64,000 bases of DNA from Channallabes apus (GCA_030522415.1 CM060106.1:25675467-25739466), one strand, 5' to 3'. Positions 22,793 through 50,800 are shown, numbered from the stretch's first letter. Numbers and translations are program-made. Notes: generated from the sequence alone by a model not told the origin.

Positions 22793-25086
22793 CATACATA
22801 TTTGATCATTCCTATTTGTATATACGGTGCTACGGTTTAGATTTGCCCTGCTGTGTGAACATAGCTTTTCGCACCGTTTGGTCTAAAAAAAAAAACAAAA
22901 AAAAACAATCTAATGTCTCTGTACAATGTCTCTGTACATCTACCCTAAACCCTTGAATGACATAAGCATGCTGAATGCAGTTTCTTCATACGGCAGCTGG
23001 TTTGCACGTCCGCTAGTGGCACGGCTCTCTGAGCACACGTAGATCTCGTTCTCTTGGACAGGAGGTAGCTAATGAGGAGACGCAAGGCCGAGGATTAACA
23101 ACCGGGGGGGGACGAGAAAGACACGTCGCTCTGTAGAACTGCGTTGCATCATTATACAGATGTGAAAGGCTTCATATATTATTAATTTAGAAAATAGACT
23201 GTTCGATATTCAACGCTGTGCTTAAATTAAAGAAGCTGACATTACGAAAACAATAACAAACAAAAAAAAGCACCGAATAGGACAATAGGACACTGAGCAG
23301 GAAACCTTCAAGTTTGGTCCGTATTAGAGGTATGACACGTGGACAGGACGTCTGAGTGCACTAAATCTTTCGGGCCTGTCCAGCCGACTCAGCACGGAGT
23401 GTGTTTAAACCAAATTCTTTCAAGGTGACGGACTTAGTTAATTTTTTGTTTTTATTATTTGGCGCATTGTGAGATCATGACATGGCCCTTTATTAATCCA
23501 ATAAAATGATTCCACACTCGTTTGGAGAGAAAGCTGATGACTGCATCAGGATGAAAAAAAAAAACACACACATAGCTACGTACCGCAGTATAGATAACGA
23601 ATAAAAGAGTGCTAGCTTGACTCTGGTGTCGGGTTTGGGGTTTAGTTTTGGAGGCCGACTCAGTGAGAAAGTTACACTGAAGTTAACAGGAAGCCTGCCT
23701 ACTGCATCACGGTTAACAACTGCGTTCACCAACACACACTTTGAATGTCTCGTAGCGTTTCGCTTTCAGCCCTCTGTACAAGCAGTGATGCGTAGCGGTG
23801 ATCAACTCCGACATTCACCTCCTCCGTTTCACCTACGTGCTCCTGATTTCGCAGAGCCAGCAAATGTACAAGCCGCTCCTTTTAAAGCCAGACGTCAAAA
23901 AGGTAACATTAGGTCAATTATCACGATGATGTCATCCAGTCAATCCAGCTTGTGACTGGCTAACGTAAGCACGGTCCTTTTTAAGCATGTGACTCGGCAA
24001 AATCAGGACTTGCTGTCACCTACATCTATAGATTACACAATATACAGAGTAAAACTGATGGGACAATAAAAAAAAAAGAAAAAAAAAAAAAGAAAAGAAA
24101 AACAAAGAGCATGTGTCTGATGGAGTAATTACAATTGCTTCGATTTGGAAAGGAAAAGAACTGCGAAAGTATTTGTAGACATTATACTTTGTTATTTGGC
24201 AAACACATTTTTCTTTTTTTGGACCTCTTACTTTTAAATACTATATACATTCACATTAAGTTACGGATGTTATTTTAAATAGATTTATATGTAGATTTAT
24301 ATTATAAGGTACCCTAAGGGTGGTTTCTGAGGTTCCGTTCAGTAGCTGAATTCTCTTCTCATATTGCACCTCCGTCCTCTCACCGTCTCGAGACACGAGC
24401 GATATAAAATACACCAGGAGTTTCTACACTACGGATTTCTCCATTCTCAGAACGTCTTTACTGTCCGGCCCAAACCGATGAAACGAAAGAAGACGAAGAA
24501 AGAACAAGCAAACAAACAAATAAAGTCAGGCAGCACAGGTAGACGTCAGAGACAGAGACATAGAGAACCAGAAAGCAGTATCTACACATTCGATCCCTTC
24601 TTAGATATCTGCTCAGAGGGGGACGAGACGAGGGGACAGGTAGGCAGGAGGTAGGAAAAAAAAACAGAGAGAAAGAGAGAGATAGAGATAAAGATATATA
24701 GAAGAGAAATCAAGTCCACACTGATTTTTATGAGACAGGTTCTTTTTTTTTTTTGGATTTTTTTTTTTTTTTTTTTTTTTTTAGCAGTCTGCTCTTCATG
24801 CTTTGGAAAAGAGAGAGAGAGAGAGAGAGAGTGAAAATTACAGCTCGGTGTAAAATTGGGAGAGTTTTAGAAAAAGAAAAAAAAAACAAAAAAACAAAGT
24901 CGGAGAATTGCTTGAAAAGGCTCGTCCTTGGAGTGCGATCCTCGAGACGTTCTGGGTTCTTTTTTTGAAGGTTGGATTTAAATTTTTTTGCCATTCGCGG
25001 TGCCAATTTTCCTTTTGAGGCCAAGAGCGTGTTCATTCCCATACGTCTCGTTTGGTCCACTAGTCCTTGCTTTCTTTCTCTCTCTG

Positions 25087-25087
<1 letters not shown>

Positions 25088-25120
<33 letters not shown>
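25088..25120. repeat. (TA)n microsatellite
   Basis: Uninterrupted TA run within the low-complexity stretch downstream of cbfa2t3. Confidence 0.95.
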
Positions 25121-25122
<2 letters not shown>

Positions 25123-25479
25123 TTTTTGCTTTGAGCAGAGGCGGATGACATGTCACTTCAACGTGTTCCTTGGGGTTGGAGCAGGGGATTGTGGGTAACT
25201 GAGCCAGGAAAAGGGAAGAAGTAAGGGGGGGGAGCACAGTGAGAGGAGGGAGGCAGGGATTGAATTCGTTCCTTTGTTTCCTTGCTGCCTCTCCACAGAA
25301 ACCAGACTTGGGTTTGAGGAGGTTTTGCGTCGTTCGCGTTTGGTTACAAGACGAGTGCTTCTCCGTGAAACTTTGGCAGTGTATTAAAAAGGTTTGGATC
25401 ATGTTTTTTTTTTTTTTGGGTTCGCGTCAGAACAGAGAGGTGAGTCCGGCGTAGGTTTTTCTTGGCTCGCTAGCAAGGT

Positions 25480-26126
25480 AGTTATCAGGTCTTTATTCTT
25501 TTTATTTATTTATTTATTTATTATCATTATTATTTTTGGATTTTCTTGTTAAAGCCAAAAACAAACCGGTGAAAGAAGATCGTTCATGGTTTGAAGAACG
25601 GAGTGCTGGGATGGGAGGGGAAGCCTGTCGAGTCCCCTTCTGAACAAACCCAGGAGACAGGAGACAGGAGAGAAGGGCAAAAGTGTGCGCTAGACCAGCA
25701 AAAGGAACTAACTCTTACTCCTGTATTTAAGAAGAAAAAAAAGTTGCGTCTGCAGAAGAGGACGGAGTGTCTCAGGTGGGAACTGCCTCCATGCGTGCTG
25801 GGTTGACCTTTATATATACAGGGCTTAAATTATTCATAAAGCCATTCATTTCTTGCAGCCTTATTTTTAAATAAGACACGCTTAAAGTCGCTGACTACGT
25901 CCACGGTAAATCGAACCCTTCAGTTTTTTTTAATAAATATTAGCGCTAGGGTTAAATGAGAGCTTCAGGTAGTTGAGAAGAAGTGAGGAACTCGTGGAAG
26001 TGGGAAGAAGTGCGAGGAAGTGTGGTGAACATTTCTTTCTTCTTCTTCTTCTTTTGGGTGCAGTTGCAGCGGCAGCAGCGTTAGCGGTAGCAGGGAGCCT
26101 GACCAGACTTGGGGAAGGGTCAGTGG
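25480..26126 (-). other. cbfa2t3: Probable cbfa2t3 3' UTR with polyadenylation signal cluster
   Basis: Downstream of the stop on the minus strand. A TTTATT-rich stretch at about 25490-25523 gives several overlapping minus-strand AATAAA signals about 600-640 nt after the stop. The UTR could extend further through the GA-, TA- and poly-A/T-rich sequence down to about 20.8 kb. The true end cannot be fixed from sequence. Confidence 0.45.
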
Positions 26127-41036
<14,910 letters not shown>

Positions 41037-41440
41037 CTGCAAGAAGAGAGTGTGCTTAGAAATGATCTGAACTAAAACCCCAACACCTACTTTATACAAT
41101 ATACAACATGCTGTATACAATGGCCAGGTAGACGCTATACGGATTCCACATGGACGTGAATCTCAATGTACTGTACATACGCACAATTCTCGCCGCAAAA
41201 CAGACAAACCATACTCCCTGCGTCTTTTCAACTCTGCTTATCTCTTTTTGCGACACACACTTTGCGGATACGGTTCTCATGTTTGAATAGAACTATATCG
41301 GAATTGTGAGTAAACAAACCCGTTGTCCATTCTCTGGTTCTGATTCTGATAAGGGAGTGAGTGGAAGAAAGAATATATGAGTTAACATGTACACGATCAA
41401 TCCAAAAAAAATCAGGTAAATATTAGAGAAGGGGATCACC

Positions 41441-42010
41441 AGGGACCGACCGATACGATATTATCACGATACCTAGATGACGATTCCATCTGTATTGCGA
41501 TTCTATAAGTATCATGATTTTCTAAATATCCCAGTTTGTTACAATTAAACAACTAAACAGACGTCCAATAATTCACTCAAATACAACACAGAATGCTGCG
41601 ATGCCTGAAAAGATGTGAATGGTTTATAGTGCACCGCCTGTAGGATTACATTTACATTTACATTTAGGCATTTGGCAGACGCTCTTATCCAGAGCGACTT
41701 ACATTTTTTTAAAATCTCATTACACATCTGAGAAGTTGAGGGTTAAGGGCCTTGCTCAAGGACCCAACAGTGGTAACTTGGTGGTTGTGGGGTTTTGAAC
41801 CTGGGATCTTCCGAACCGTAGTCCAATGCCTTAACCACTGAGCTACCCCTGGCCCTGGATTACAGAGGAAATGCAACATTTTACCACCACAAATGTAACT
41901 CAGAGATTATTATTTGAAAAATATTATTTATGGAGTCAGTATGGCGACAAACAAAATGTCACACAAAAGAATTGTGATAAATAACTTGATCAATTCTCCC
42001 CCGTCTCTAG
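41441..42010 (-). mobile_element. hAT-like non-autonomous element interrupted by a SINE
   Basis: Left end caccagggaccgaccgatac matches the right end of 300-560 in reverse. Bases flanking the SINE (accgcctgtaggattaca then gaggaaatgcaacatt) align as one continuous block with the reverse complement of 54355-54400. The SINE therefore landed inside this repeat. The superfamily is inferred. Confidence 0.65.
41651..41856 (-). mobile_element. tRNA-derived SINE with L2-type tail (family 3)
   Basis: On the minus strand it reads ggtagctcagtggttaagg, then a B-box-like region, cttgagcaaggcccttaacc, and the common teleost 3' tail gtcgctctggataagagcg, ending in (aaatgt)n. It is flanked by the 8-bp repeat ggattaca at 41643-41650 and 41857-41864. 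Confidence 0.88.
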
Positions 42011-42299
42011 TAAACATCACCAAGACAATGTATCCAAGTAGAAGAAACATTAAGCAAAAACAAACCTCTGTTACATAAATGTAAAGAATGTGGGTCATCG
42101 TGTACTGAGAATCCTGCCAGAAATTGCCATGAGATCTAACAGCTTAACTCAAAATCTTGCCCACGCCTTATGGCAGAGCAGATGATGTCATCGCTCTTGT
42201 CTTCCAGTGCTTCACTAATGGACGCGTCTTCATCTTGAGCCGTATGTGTTTCCTAGCTTTAGAGCGCTGCAGTACAGCTATGTAGAGCGTGTCCAAGCT

Positions 42300-43630
42300 C
42301 TGCGGGTAAATACACTCCTCTTGTGTTGGAAACATCGTGTAGCACCTGTTCTCCTGCTCAGCTGCTGCTGACGGGATCCCTCACTGGCCCCCTGCAAGTC
42401 CTTGCATTGCCATCAGTGTCCTCAACCCTCTGACTGCCCCCTCTTACAAGAGCTTGACTGTCAGTGACAAGTGCAGCTGGATCTGCTGCTGTCCATCACA
42501 GAGTTTATATCCATCACCAAACACACCTCTATCACAGAGTACATCTCCAGCACAAGGGTTCCCATCCATCACATTCTCCCTCCACTGAAGAAACAATATG
42601 AATACTTCCATCAGAGTGTACATCTAATCCTGGTTTACTGCTGCAATACCATCAACAGCAGAGACAAACCATCCATTACAGAGTCCATATCTGTGAGCTC
42701 CATTCTCCAGTTTATATTCTTTAAAGAATGTCTCTATCAATAGTCTATATTTGTCATCCATTCAAGATCCAGATCAGTTACAGACGGTAGCATTACAGAA
42801 TTCACCTCCAGTCTCCATCATTTATCTCACCCTCATCACAACCAGATTTGGGTTGATATTTTACTCTGCTGTACACAGTAGACCCTCTACATCTCTTCCT
42901 CAAACCTCATACAGGACCAACTCTAAGACCATCATGGAGCCTCCTTCCGAATCAACATCCATCTCTAGCATAAAGATCTTCCCTCAAACATTCAGGCTCT
43001 ACATCCATTATGGAAGTCTACCTCCGTGGCAAAGCCTCAATCACATGAGCCCTCTACACAGAAGACGAAGTTGTCACCAGACTGCATCCTAACACTGGAA
43101 TCCATGTTGATGCTGAAGCCATCTGATGCTCTCTGGCATGAACGCTTGGATCCCAAGCGATTGTCCACACACACGCTGTGGCAAAGCCACACCCGGACCT
43201 CTTCACTTCCAGGAATCATCAATGAGTCAGGAGAGAGACAGTGGACCAAAATCGAGATAAAACCAACACAAACAGCCTTGCGTTATCGCACTCCACAGAA
43301 CAACCTTTGCACCTGCTCCTTTGCTCTTTCCTTCTGTTTTCAACCCTTCTCTCTTCTAAACAAGGGGTACCCACTCAATCACCCTGCCTACACCGGTCAG
43401 GCGCTATCACCTTTTCCAGGGGTTAAAAAGGGCAGCTTAATCTCTTGGCAGTTTGTCCTCCTGACCCCTTTCCTCCTCCACCACTTCACAGGAAGAGTTA
43501 GTCCAGTTCCTGATAGAGTATCTCTGAGTATCTCGTGCACAGTCTGTCAGCATGTAAATCCGGTTGAGAGACATGGCTGCTGCTGGTCACGAGTGCACTT
43601 TCAGAGAGAGACGCAGGTTTGAAACTCATT
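42300..43630 (+). other. Unassigned non-repetitive stretch with open frames
   Basis: Overlapping plus-strand open frames occur at 42751-43092 (113 codons) and 43026-43622 (198 codons), unusually long for sequence that is not a microsatellite. Composition is Ser/Pro/His-rich with no domain I recognise. Short phrases such as tccatcac and cacagagt recur at irregular intervals at 42480-42760, suggesting old tandem structure. It may be part of an unknown repeat, a non-coding exon or chance. Confidence 0.3.
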
Positions 43631-43928
43631 ACGGAAGAACTATTTAGACAGATGGTATCACTATCAGGGCTCATAAACGGACAGATCTTATATGTTTTTG
43701 AGTCTACTGTAAAAGAGTCATGCGCAATGCTGGGACACTAAGGGTGCAAATACTTATTTCAATTATGTGTTTGTGTGTGAGACTCTCCATGAGCATGTGT
43801 CGAGCAGCAGGATTTCTTTCAGGCGCCTCTTGTCTCAGTCCTGTCATTCACTATGGATCAGCTGCCTTCTACTCCATTCGCATGTCACCTTCCACCGGGT
43901 CAGCTAGGCCTCTGGCATACCCTCCTCC

Positions 43929-43962
<34 letters not shown>

Positions 43963-44255
43963 CTCAAACACATGCCCGTATGGACCGTATGGTTGTCCAG
44001 CCCAGGTTCAGAGACATCCCCCATCAGCTTCCAGCCCTGATCTCCTATCAGCAGAACTGTCAAGTGCAAAAATAACCAAACATACAGGGTCACAGCCAAA
44101 CCGCTAACAGGCAGATAATTAGTGCTCGACCTTACAGGGACAACAGCTGCAGTTGGCTGAGAGGGTACGAAAAAAAAAGAAAAAAAGAGACAACTTCTGC
44201 AGGGGGACAGGGGGCACTATACACTCAACACTTCAGGAGACAAACAGTAGTAGCT

Positions 44256-44422
44256 GATTTGGTACTGCAGGTTTTCGCGATGCCTTGAGCCACCTGTGGT
44301 GCTTGTTTGCTCTGCTCTAACACACCTGTTTCAACTCAGTAGGTAATTATAAAGTCATTTGCGAGTTGACTCAGGTGTGCTAAAACAGGTAAAGTGCTGT
44401 AATGAGATACTGCAGGGCCACT
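44256..44422. repeat. Palindromic MITE-like fragment
   Basis: tactgcaggttttcgcgatg at the left, ending agatactgcagggcc at the right, with internal mirrored parts (taacacacctgtttcaactc versus gagttgactcaggtgtgcta). This is a fold-back type common in fish; the family is not named. Confidence 0.55.
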
Positions 44423-44731
44423 TCAGGCTCTTCACTCTAAATCTTCTTGGCACTCGCACCCTACTTCTTGGCACTTAATACCCTACACGTAAACACATTT
44501 TTTGGGTTGATGTGCTTCATAGGACGTTTTTAGAATGTTCTCCATCACCTTGTCTTAGGCCGGATTTAACCCGGGAGCGAATCATCCCACACAGAAAGCG
44601 TTTTAGAGTGCCTTGACTTGACCCTTGGTCTGATATGAATATTCATGAGAAAGGTGCTACCTAAACAGGTCAACTGATTCAGACTTTTCAGACCTTAATG
44701 GCTAAATACCAACACTATATCTAGGGTTTAT

Positions 44732-45097
44732 TCATTCATTCATTCATTTTCTATACCGCTTAATCCTGTGTTCAGGGTCGCGGGGGACCTGGAGCCTATC
44801 CCAGGAGACTATGCGGGGTACACCCTGGACAAGGTTCCAATCCATCGCAGGGCACACATACTGTACACTCACACACCCAATCACACACTACGGGCAATTT
44901 AGGAACGCCAATTAGCCTAACCTGCATATCTTTGGACTGTGGGAGGAAACCGGAGTACCCGGAGGAAACCCACCAAGCACGGGGAGAACATGCAAACTCC
45001 ATGCACACAGAGACGGGAATCGAGCCTGGCCGGGGAATCGAACCCAGACCCTGGAGGTGCAAGGCGACAGTGCTAACCACTACACCACCGCGCCGCC
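44732..45097 (-). mobile_element. SINE family 1, full length with perfect 13-bp TSD
   Basis: Complete reverse copy with an (attc)n tail. The 13-bp repeat atctagggtttat occurs at 44719-44731 and 45098-45110, so the insertion is recent enough to keep an unmutated duplication. Confidence 0.93.
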
Positions 45098-46228
45098 ATC
45101 TAGGGTTTATCTAAATTTTAATTGTATTGTAATGTAAATTTTATTTAAACATTTAATTTATTTGTTTGTTTATTCTATTAGATTTATTTCTCCTTTTGTC
45201 CCGGATCCGCGGTGGACGCGATTTTGGATCCGGAGGCAAAGACTATCCGAGTTGGATCCGGACTGGCGTTATCTACTATCTGGGATTATTATTTTCACTT
45301 TTCTGAACTGTAGTGTGTATTCTTTGCTCAGAACTGGCTTCGGGCAAATATCGACTATGTTAACACAGAGAGCCAGGTCTAGGAAGCTTCAGAAAGGCGC
45401 CATGGTGGAATCACAGCCATTGAATTGAATGGAAGCAATCAATTCTGGCAACCTCACTGCGACCGGAATTCGCCGTTCCTGCTCTCAGCGGGTTACACTA
45501 TATCTATCTTCCAGAAGAGTTCGGTTTAAAATTTTTACATAGATCTGTTGGATCAGCTTTCTGAAGATGATCTCCTCAATAATGCTGAAATCTGGAGTCC
45601 CAGCATGGGGTCTAAAACCAACTGCTTGAGGTTAAATGCTGGTGGTAAATGGAGTGTTGTTAGATCTTGGCATACGTACAGGAGTAAGGTGTTAATGTTG
45701 GTGTTCTGGGAGGAATCTAACACCGAACGTTGGTGTTTCAAGGTAAATGTTGGTATCTAATACACAATTATGTTTATTAAAAGTGCTTTGGCCAGTGTCT
45801 CTTGTTAAACCCATCGCAATTACTAACCGGATACTGTTACCAGACGGACGATGCCCGGTATTGCGCCAGACTTGAAGCCAGAGTTATCTGTGTTTCCTTT
45901 TGTAAATCAACACTAAATCAAGGATACAAGCTTAAAGGTCGATTGTGCCAAGTTGTCAATCTTTTCTCCTCCAGATCCGACCCTTGGGATTGTGGTCCCT
46001 GTTAGCAGCGTATTTATTAAGAACAGGACCAATGCCCCTGGGCAATAAACAGAACAGGTGTTAGAGTTAATGCCCTTGCTGACAAAAATAGCCGCAGGCA
46101 AGAATACAGTACGCATCGTGGACGGGTGTGTGGAGCGCATTCTTTGTGCCATGGCCAAATGTAGGCAGGTAAAGCCAGACCTCTCTGTCCATCTGTCACC
46201 TAAGTCAAGCCCATACTGGATCACCATT

Positions 46229-46266
<38 letters not shown>

Positions 46267-46270
46267 CTCT

Positions 46271-46300
<30 letters not shown>
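46229..46300. repeat. Compound (CT)n / (AC)n microsatellite
   Basis: CT run at about 46229-46263 followed after a few bases by an AC run to about 46299. Confidence 0.95.
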
Positions 46301-46303
<3 letters not shown>

Positions 46304-46660
46304 TGTAGATGCACAGAGATGCTGGCATCAGTTCCAGCTTAATCTGTAACAACTTGAATTTTCTGTATAGTGAAATACCTCACTTGGAAAACAAATTATT
46401 TGAAGTAGCACTAAATAATAAATTGGTCTGGTATATAAGAACTAAGGGGTCACCTGATTCCTTGGGGACTTTTCACTGTGTGTGACTGATGCTGCAAAGC
46501 ATCCTGTTTAAAACATAGCCCTTAATCGGAACCTAATTTGCTCCTGAGGGGGATCCTGAACCCCTTGTCTCTACTGGCAACTGCTGCATGCTATCCCAGG
46601 GGATTCTGAGAGTGTCCAAGCTTAGACTATAAGGGCCTGAGCTCCCAACAGTTGAAAGAC

Positions 46661-46667
<7 letters not shown>

Positions 46668-46700
<33 letters not shown>

Positions 46701-46924
46701 GGACATCTGTCCTGCTTTGCCTTCTTGTCACTATCTACCAAGGGATTACAGACAGCTGTTTAATCTGACCAGCTAAAGGACAGGGCAAGAAAAAAAACAC
46801 ACACATGGCTCTGGATTTCACTTTAATATGGCTGCCATCTACATACTCCATCTGTGACCATCTGTGCTCCGACTGTGGCTAAGGACACGAAGATTCTCAC
46901 CATAAGGAAGAAAACGAGAGTGAG

Positions 46925-46966
<42 letters not shown>
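46668..46966. repeat. Two (AG)n microsatellites
   Basis: AG runs at about 46668-46697 and 46930-46966 flanking a non-repetitive stretch. Confidence 0.9.
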
Positions 46967-46968
<2 letters not shown>

Positions 46969-47153
46969 AGGATGATGATGAAGTACTGTACCTCACTCTC
47001 TAGACAGTCTGAGCGTCTAGACCAAGCTGTCAATCATCATCAGGAAAACATCTGACTCCAGCATGTTACAGCATCCCATAAACATGAATCTGGCTTATTT
47101 GATTAGTCAGTCTGGATCTGACCCAACCAAACCTGCTGCTCACACACATCCCC

Positions 47154-47154
<1 letters not shown>

Positions 47155-47194
<40 letters not shown>

Positions 47195-47212
47195 ACACAC
47201 ACACACACACTC
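47155..47212. repeat. (AC)n microsatellite
   Basis: AC run with a single internal T interruption. Confidence 0.95.
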
Positions 47213-49902
47213 AGACACGCAGAGTTCTAAAGAGAAGTCACACTGGGAGATCAATAAGCTGAATGGATCTACTCCGGGTGTGATGAGTTTGTAATGGACC
47301 TCCTGGAGTTCCGTAGCCGTGTGTATAATTCTCCAGTAATGACGTTGCGCCGCTTCGTCAGCCGGTCACGCCGTTTTTGGGCCACTACGGAGGAAACCTG
47401 CAGTTATTTAGTGGCTAAAACAGACCAATTTGATGTTCCTCACTTTGTAATTCAGGGTTATTTGTGGAGCTTTTATAGATCGGCAGACATGTGCTTTTTT
47501 ACCGAAGCAGCAACAGAAACCATTGTGTAATGACAAGGCTTTAGAAAAGCGGGATGCCTGCTTTTTTCCGACGTGTGCGTTGTTTGTGCTGCCATTGACT
47601 TCCCCGCTCACGGCGTGCTACGTTCTGTACCTTTTGACTTCCACACAAAGAAAGCTTCTACTGCCTGTCTTTCTGGCTGTCCCCCCCCCCCCTCAACACA
47701 CACACACACCCTTCACCATATGTGTTCTCTTATCCCCTCCCTCCCTCTCTTCCTCTCTCTCCCTCTCTCACTTTTGCTTGCCCGCTCTCCCGTGCTCTGT
47801 AATTCCCCCAGTCTCCAGGAATGCTGTTGTTTTTAATTTCTTCCAGCTGCTCTGGCACTGTGCCCGACCGCCTGCCTTTCCACATCTGCTCCCCGTCATG
47901 CCACACAAACACGGGCAGCACATCAAAACAGCAGGATCTCAGCCGTCCGCCTGGCTGACACCGGGTACCCCTGAATCCGTTTTTCCACCCTTGTCCCTAT
48001 CTATATACCCCCACCCCCCCGCCCCCCAGGCTGTTTAACCCCTCTGTGACTGGTGCATATGCTGGGTATACATAAACATATATACTGTACCTCGGGGTGT
48101 TTGTGTGCTCCGAGGCTGTCTCATTCGGAGGTCGTTCATTAAACCAGTTCCAGTCTCATTTGTGCAACTTAAGCTACATTATTAAGCGACATGCTGATCT
48201 ACGTCAACTAGTTAGGTTATTCTTTGAACAGTGGCTAGTCAGGGTCAGCCGCTGAACACAAACATTGCCTCATCCAAATATCAAATCTCAATTGATCAGC
48301 ACCATATGATGCCACCTCTATGGGTCCCTGGAACCTCATACCAGGGCAAATTTCCCTGACTGCTAAAACGCGGCTAGCGCGGCAGCATCCTAGTTTCCTG
48401 AATCTGTTAGCACATGCGCGTCATGGACGATCCATATAGAAGCTTTATTTGTTCATGGCTGAATAGTGTATTCCTCCTCCAGCTGCCGATCTGGCTAATG
48501 ATACGGCAGGAGGGACATCTGCACGCTGTGAGCCCGGGCCACCGACCTCAGCTGAGCAAATATGTTTAGCGAAAATAAACATCCAGATAGCAATAAATGC
48601 TAAATCAAAAGACGAACAGACCCCAGAGAGAGAGAGAAAGAGAGAGGAAGCATGTTCGTGTGTGTCTGCGCATGTGTGTATGTGTGTGAACCAGAGCCTC
48701 GGAGACAGTCCGAGTGCAGCGACGTGTGTGAGAAAAAATGCCGAGGTCATGCAGGGCAGCGCAAATGTCAGACAGCAGTAGAGTGGGACATGGAACAGCA
48801 TGGGGACCCAGCCAGGACCCACAATGCACCGGCACTGCGAGAACGGAGAATTCGAAATTCTCAGATCACACGCTCTGCATCCGGATGTCGTGTATTTATG
48901 CCGCGATCAAAACATTTTGGGTCATATTCAAGATAAAGTCTGTCTAATTTGGAAGATCGCATAAGGGATGAGTTCCTTTTAGGCTGGGACATGTGATGAC
49001 AAGAGCATCATCACGCGCGACAACAAGGGCAAACGGCTGAGTCCTCCTCGTCTCTTCTTGGATTAAAGGCAGGATACAGTACAGTATGTTTCAGTGCAGC
49101 GTGTGACGTCTTCTCCTGAGGTGCGATTACATATGGAGCGGATGCATGCGATGGTATAGAAACCTGTGAGAAAGCATTAGGCAGTTAACATGATATAAAA
49201 ACTCTGAATCTGCGTGTCTAATCTCCCACCCGAATGTCTTCAGTGTTTTCTCTCTGCATCGTGTCTGATGGTTGTCTCCACCATCTGTTCCCTGCAGGGT
49301 CGGCTGTGAGACAGCCGCACCGAGTCCAGCTCTCCCCAAAAAGGCTTGAGAGACAGAGAGAAAACTTCCTTTTCTGATTTTTTTCCCAGCAGCTCCTAAT
49401 AAAATCCAGATGTTGTGTGTGCGAGTCATTCCCCCTTCCCAGCTCCACCGCCCCGCCTCCCTCAGGCCCAGTCGTTCCTAAATAAAGGAAAGTATTTGTG
49501 ACATTCGGCCGCGGACGCCCGTGCCAAGAACAGCTCCCCGAACGGGTCCATCTGGAGAGTGTTAGGACGGCACTGGGCACTCGCTACGGACGCGGGGAAG
49601 ACACGCTACGCAAACACACACTCGCACACAGTGAGCTGTTGTTCTCTGTGCTTGTCCTGATGTGAACCAAACGTACCTGCGATGTGTTTTGAGGTTTCAG
49701 TCTACAAGCTCGCACTGTTTTACGCCTCACGAACATAAACCTGCGTGTGTGCGTGCGTGCGTGCATGTGTGTGTTTTCTCTTCTCGGTTTTCCCCGAGCG
49801 TGTTCACGCTGTGTGGAGCTTGTGTACGTCTTCAGGCCCACCATTCAGAGGCTCCAATAAAGAGCTCTTGCACACCTGAGCATCAATAACTGTCTCTCTC
49901 AT

Positions 49903-49903
<1 letters not shown>

Positions 49904-49938
<35 letters not shown>

Positions 49939-50005
49939 CCCAGCAGCCACCTGGGGACCGAGAGTACCGCAGGCACACCGACACATCTGCCAAGTAACAC
50001 ACACA

Positions 50006-50040
<35 letters not shown>
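49904..50040. repeat. Paired (AC)n microsatellites
   Basis: Two AC runs (about 49904-49935 and 49998-50040) with about 60 bp of non-repeat sequence between them. Confidence 0.93.
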
Positions 50041-50041
<1 letters not shown>

Positions 50042-50378
50042 AAGTGAGAGAGTAGAGGATGTGAAGACCTGAAACGAGGACCCGAGGTACACTGGGAACA
50101 AAGCACACGGGACACAAAGGAAGAAAAGGAAAGGAAAGGTGATGATGCGTGTACTTCTGTCAGAGCGTCAGGGTCAAAAGATGCAAACGCACTCAGAAAG
50201 CGTCTGCCACGGAGGAAAAGGACGAAGGCGTAGATCCTGTTTCTCATGTTTCTCCTGTCAGCTCGAGCATTTCCGAGTACTTCCTCCACACCTTACACGC
50301 TCGCTTCTTACACCTCCGCGTAAACACATGAGGCGTTGTTGTGAGACTCGGTGCTCAGCTCAGGAGCTTTAACAAACT

Positions 50379-50800
50379 GGGGTGTTCAGGTCAAATTAGG
50401 TAATCTCCTGCTACATGAATGTACTTATCTCCGTGTTTCACTAGTGCTTGGATACCATCATGGTAGAAAGTTTTCTCAGAACACCGGAGCCATGACCGGA
50501 CTGCCTGCTTCTTGTCTGAACGACTGGCCTCCCAGGAACTCCTTTAATGGACCAGAAGAAATGGCTTGCAGAGAGGTCAGGACTGTATGGGCGACTTGGC
50601 AATAACTCCCAGCCGAGTTCCTGGAATCGTCATTCACAGACGTACGGGCTTTCGTAAAACCCTTGTGGCATTTAAATGTGATGAGTCTCATGACCGTACT
50701 ATGTCTATTGTAAATGTCAATCCGTTTTACTCCTTCATCCATGAGAAAGTTTGACTGGATGAGTTTCGATTCCGCTGCTGGGATGAGACGAACATGTGGG
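50379..50800 (-). mobile_element. Mariner-like relic, decayed transposase
   Basis: ggggtgttcaggtcaaatt terminal repeat at 50379. On the minus strand a broken frame contains NFLMDEGVKRIDIYNRHST and KARTSVNDDSRN, matching the mariner N-terminus and the relic at 12426. Both ends are eroded. Confidence 0.78.

Larger units (their letters stand above)
18141..25479. other. Intergenic region between pabpn1l and cbfa2t3
   Basis: No supported gene. It contains SINEs at 18452-18830, 19120-19275, 19330-19606 and 20088-20200, a mariner derivative at 22497-22792, and low-complexity tracts at 24060-24100, 24650-24830 and a (TA)n run at about 25091-25120. Parts of 20.8-25.4 kb may belong to a long cbfa2t3 3' UTR. 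Confidence 0.6.

Noticed and set aside
24728..25060. 110-codon open frame with Lys and Phe runs
   Set aside because: It is produced by poly-A/T and GA repeats in the probable cbfa2t3 3' UTR.
49127..50289. Overlapping minus-strand open frames as a possible cbfa2t3 first exon
   Set aside because: A donor-like gtacgt occurs near 49674, but the open frame there ends in phase 0, whereas the MPDSP exon needs phase 1. No start codon fits.
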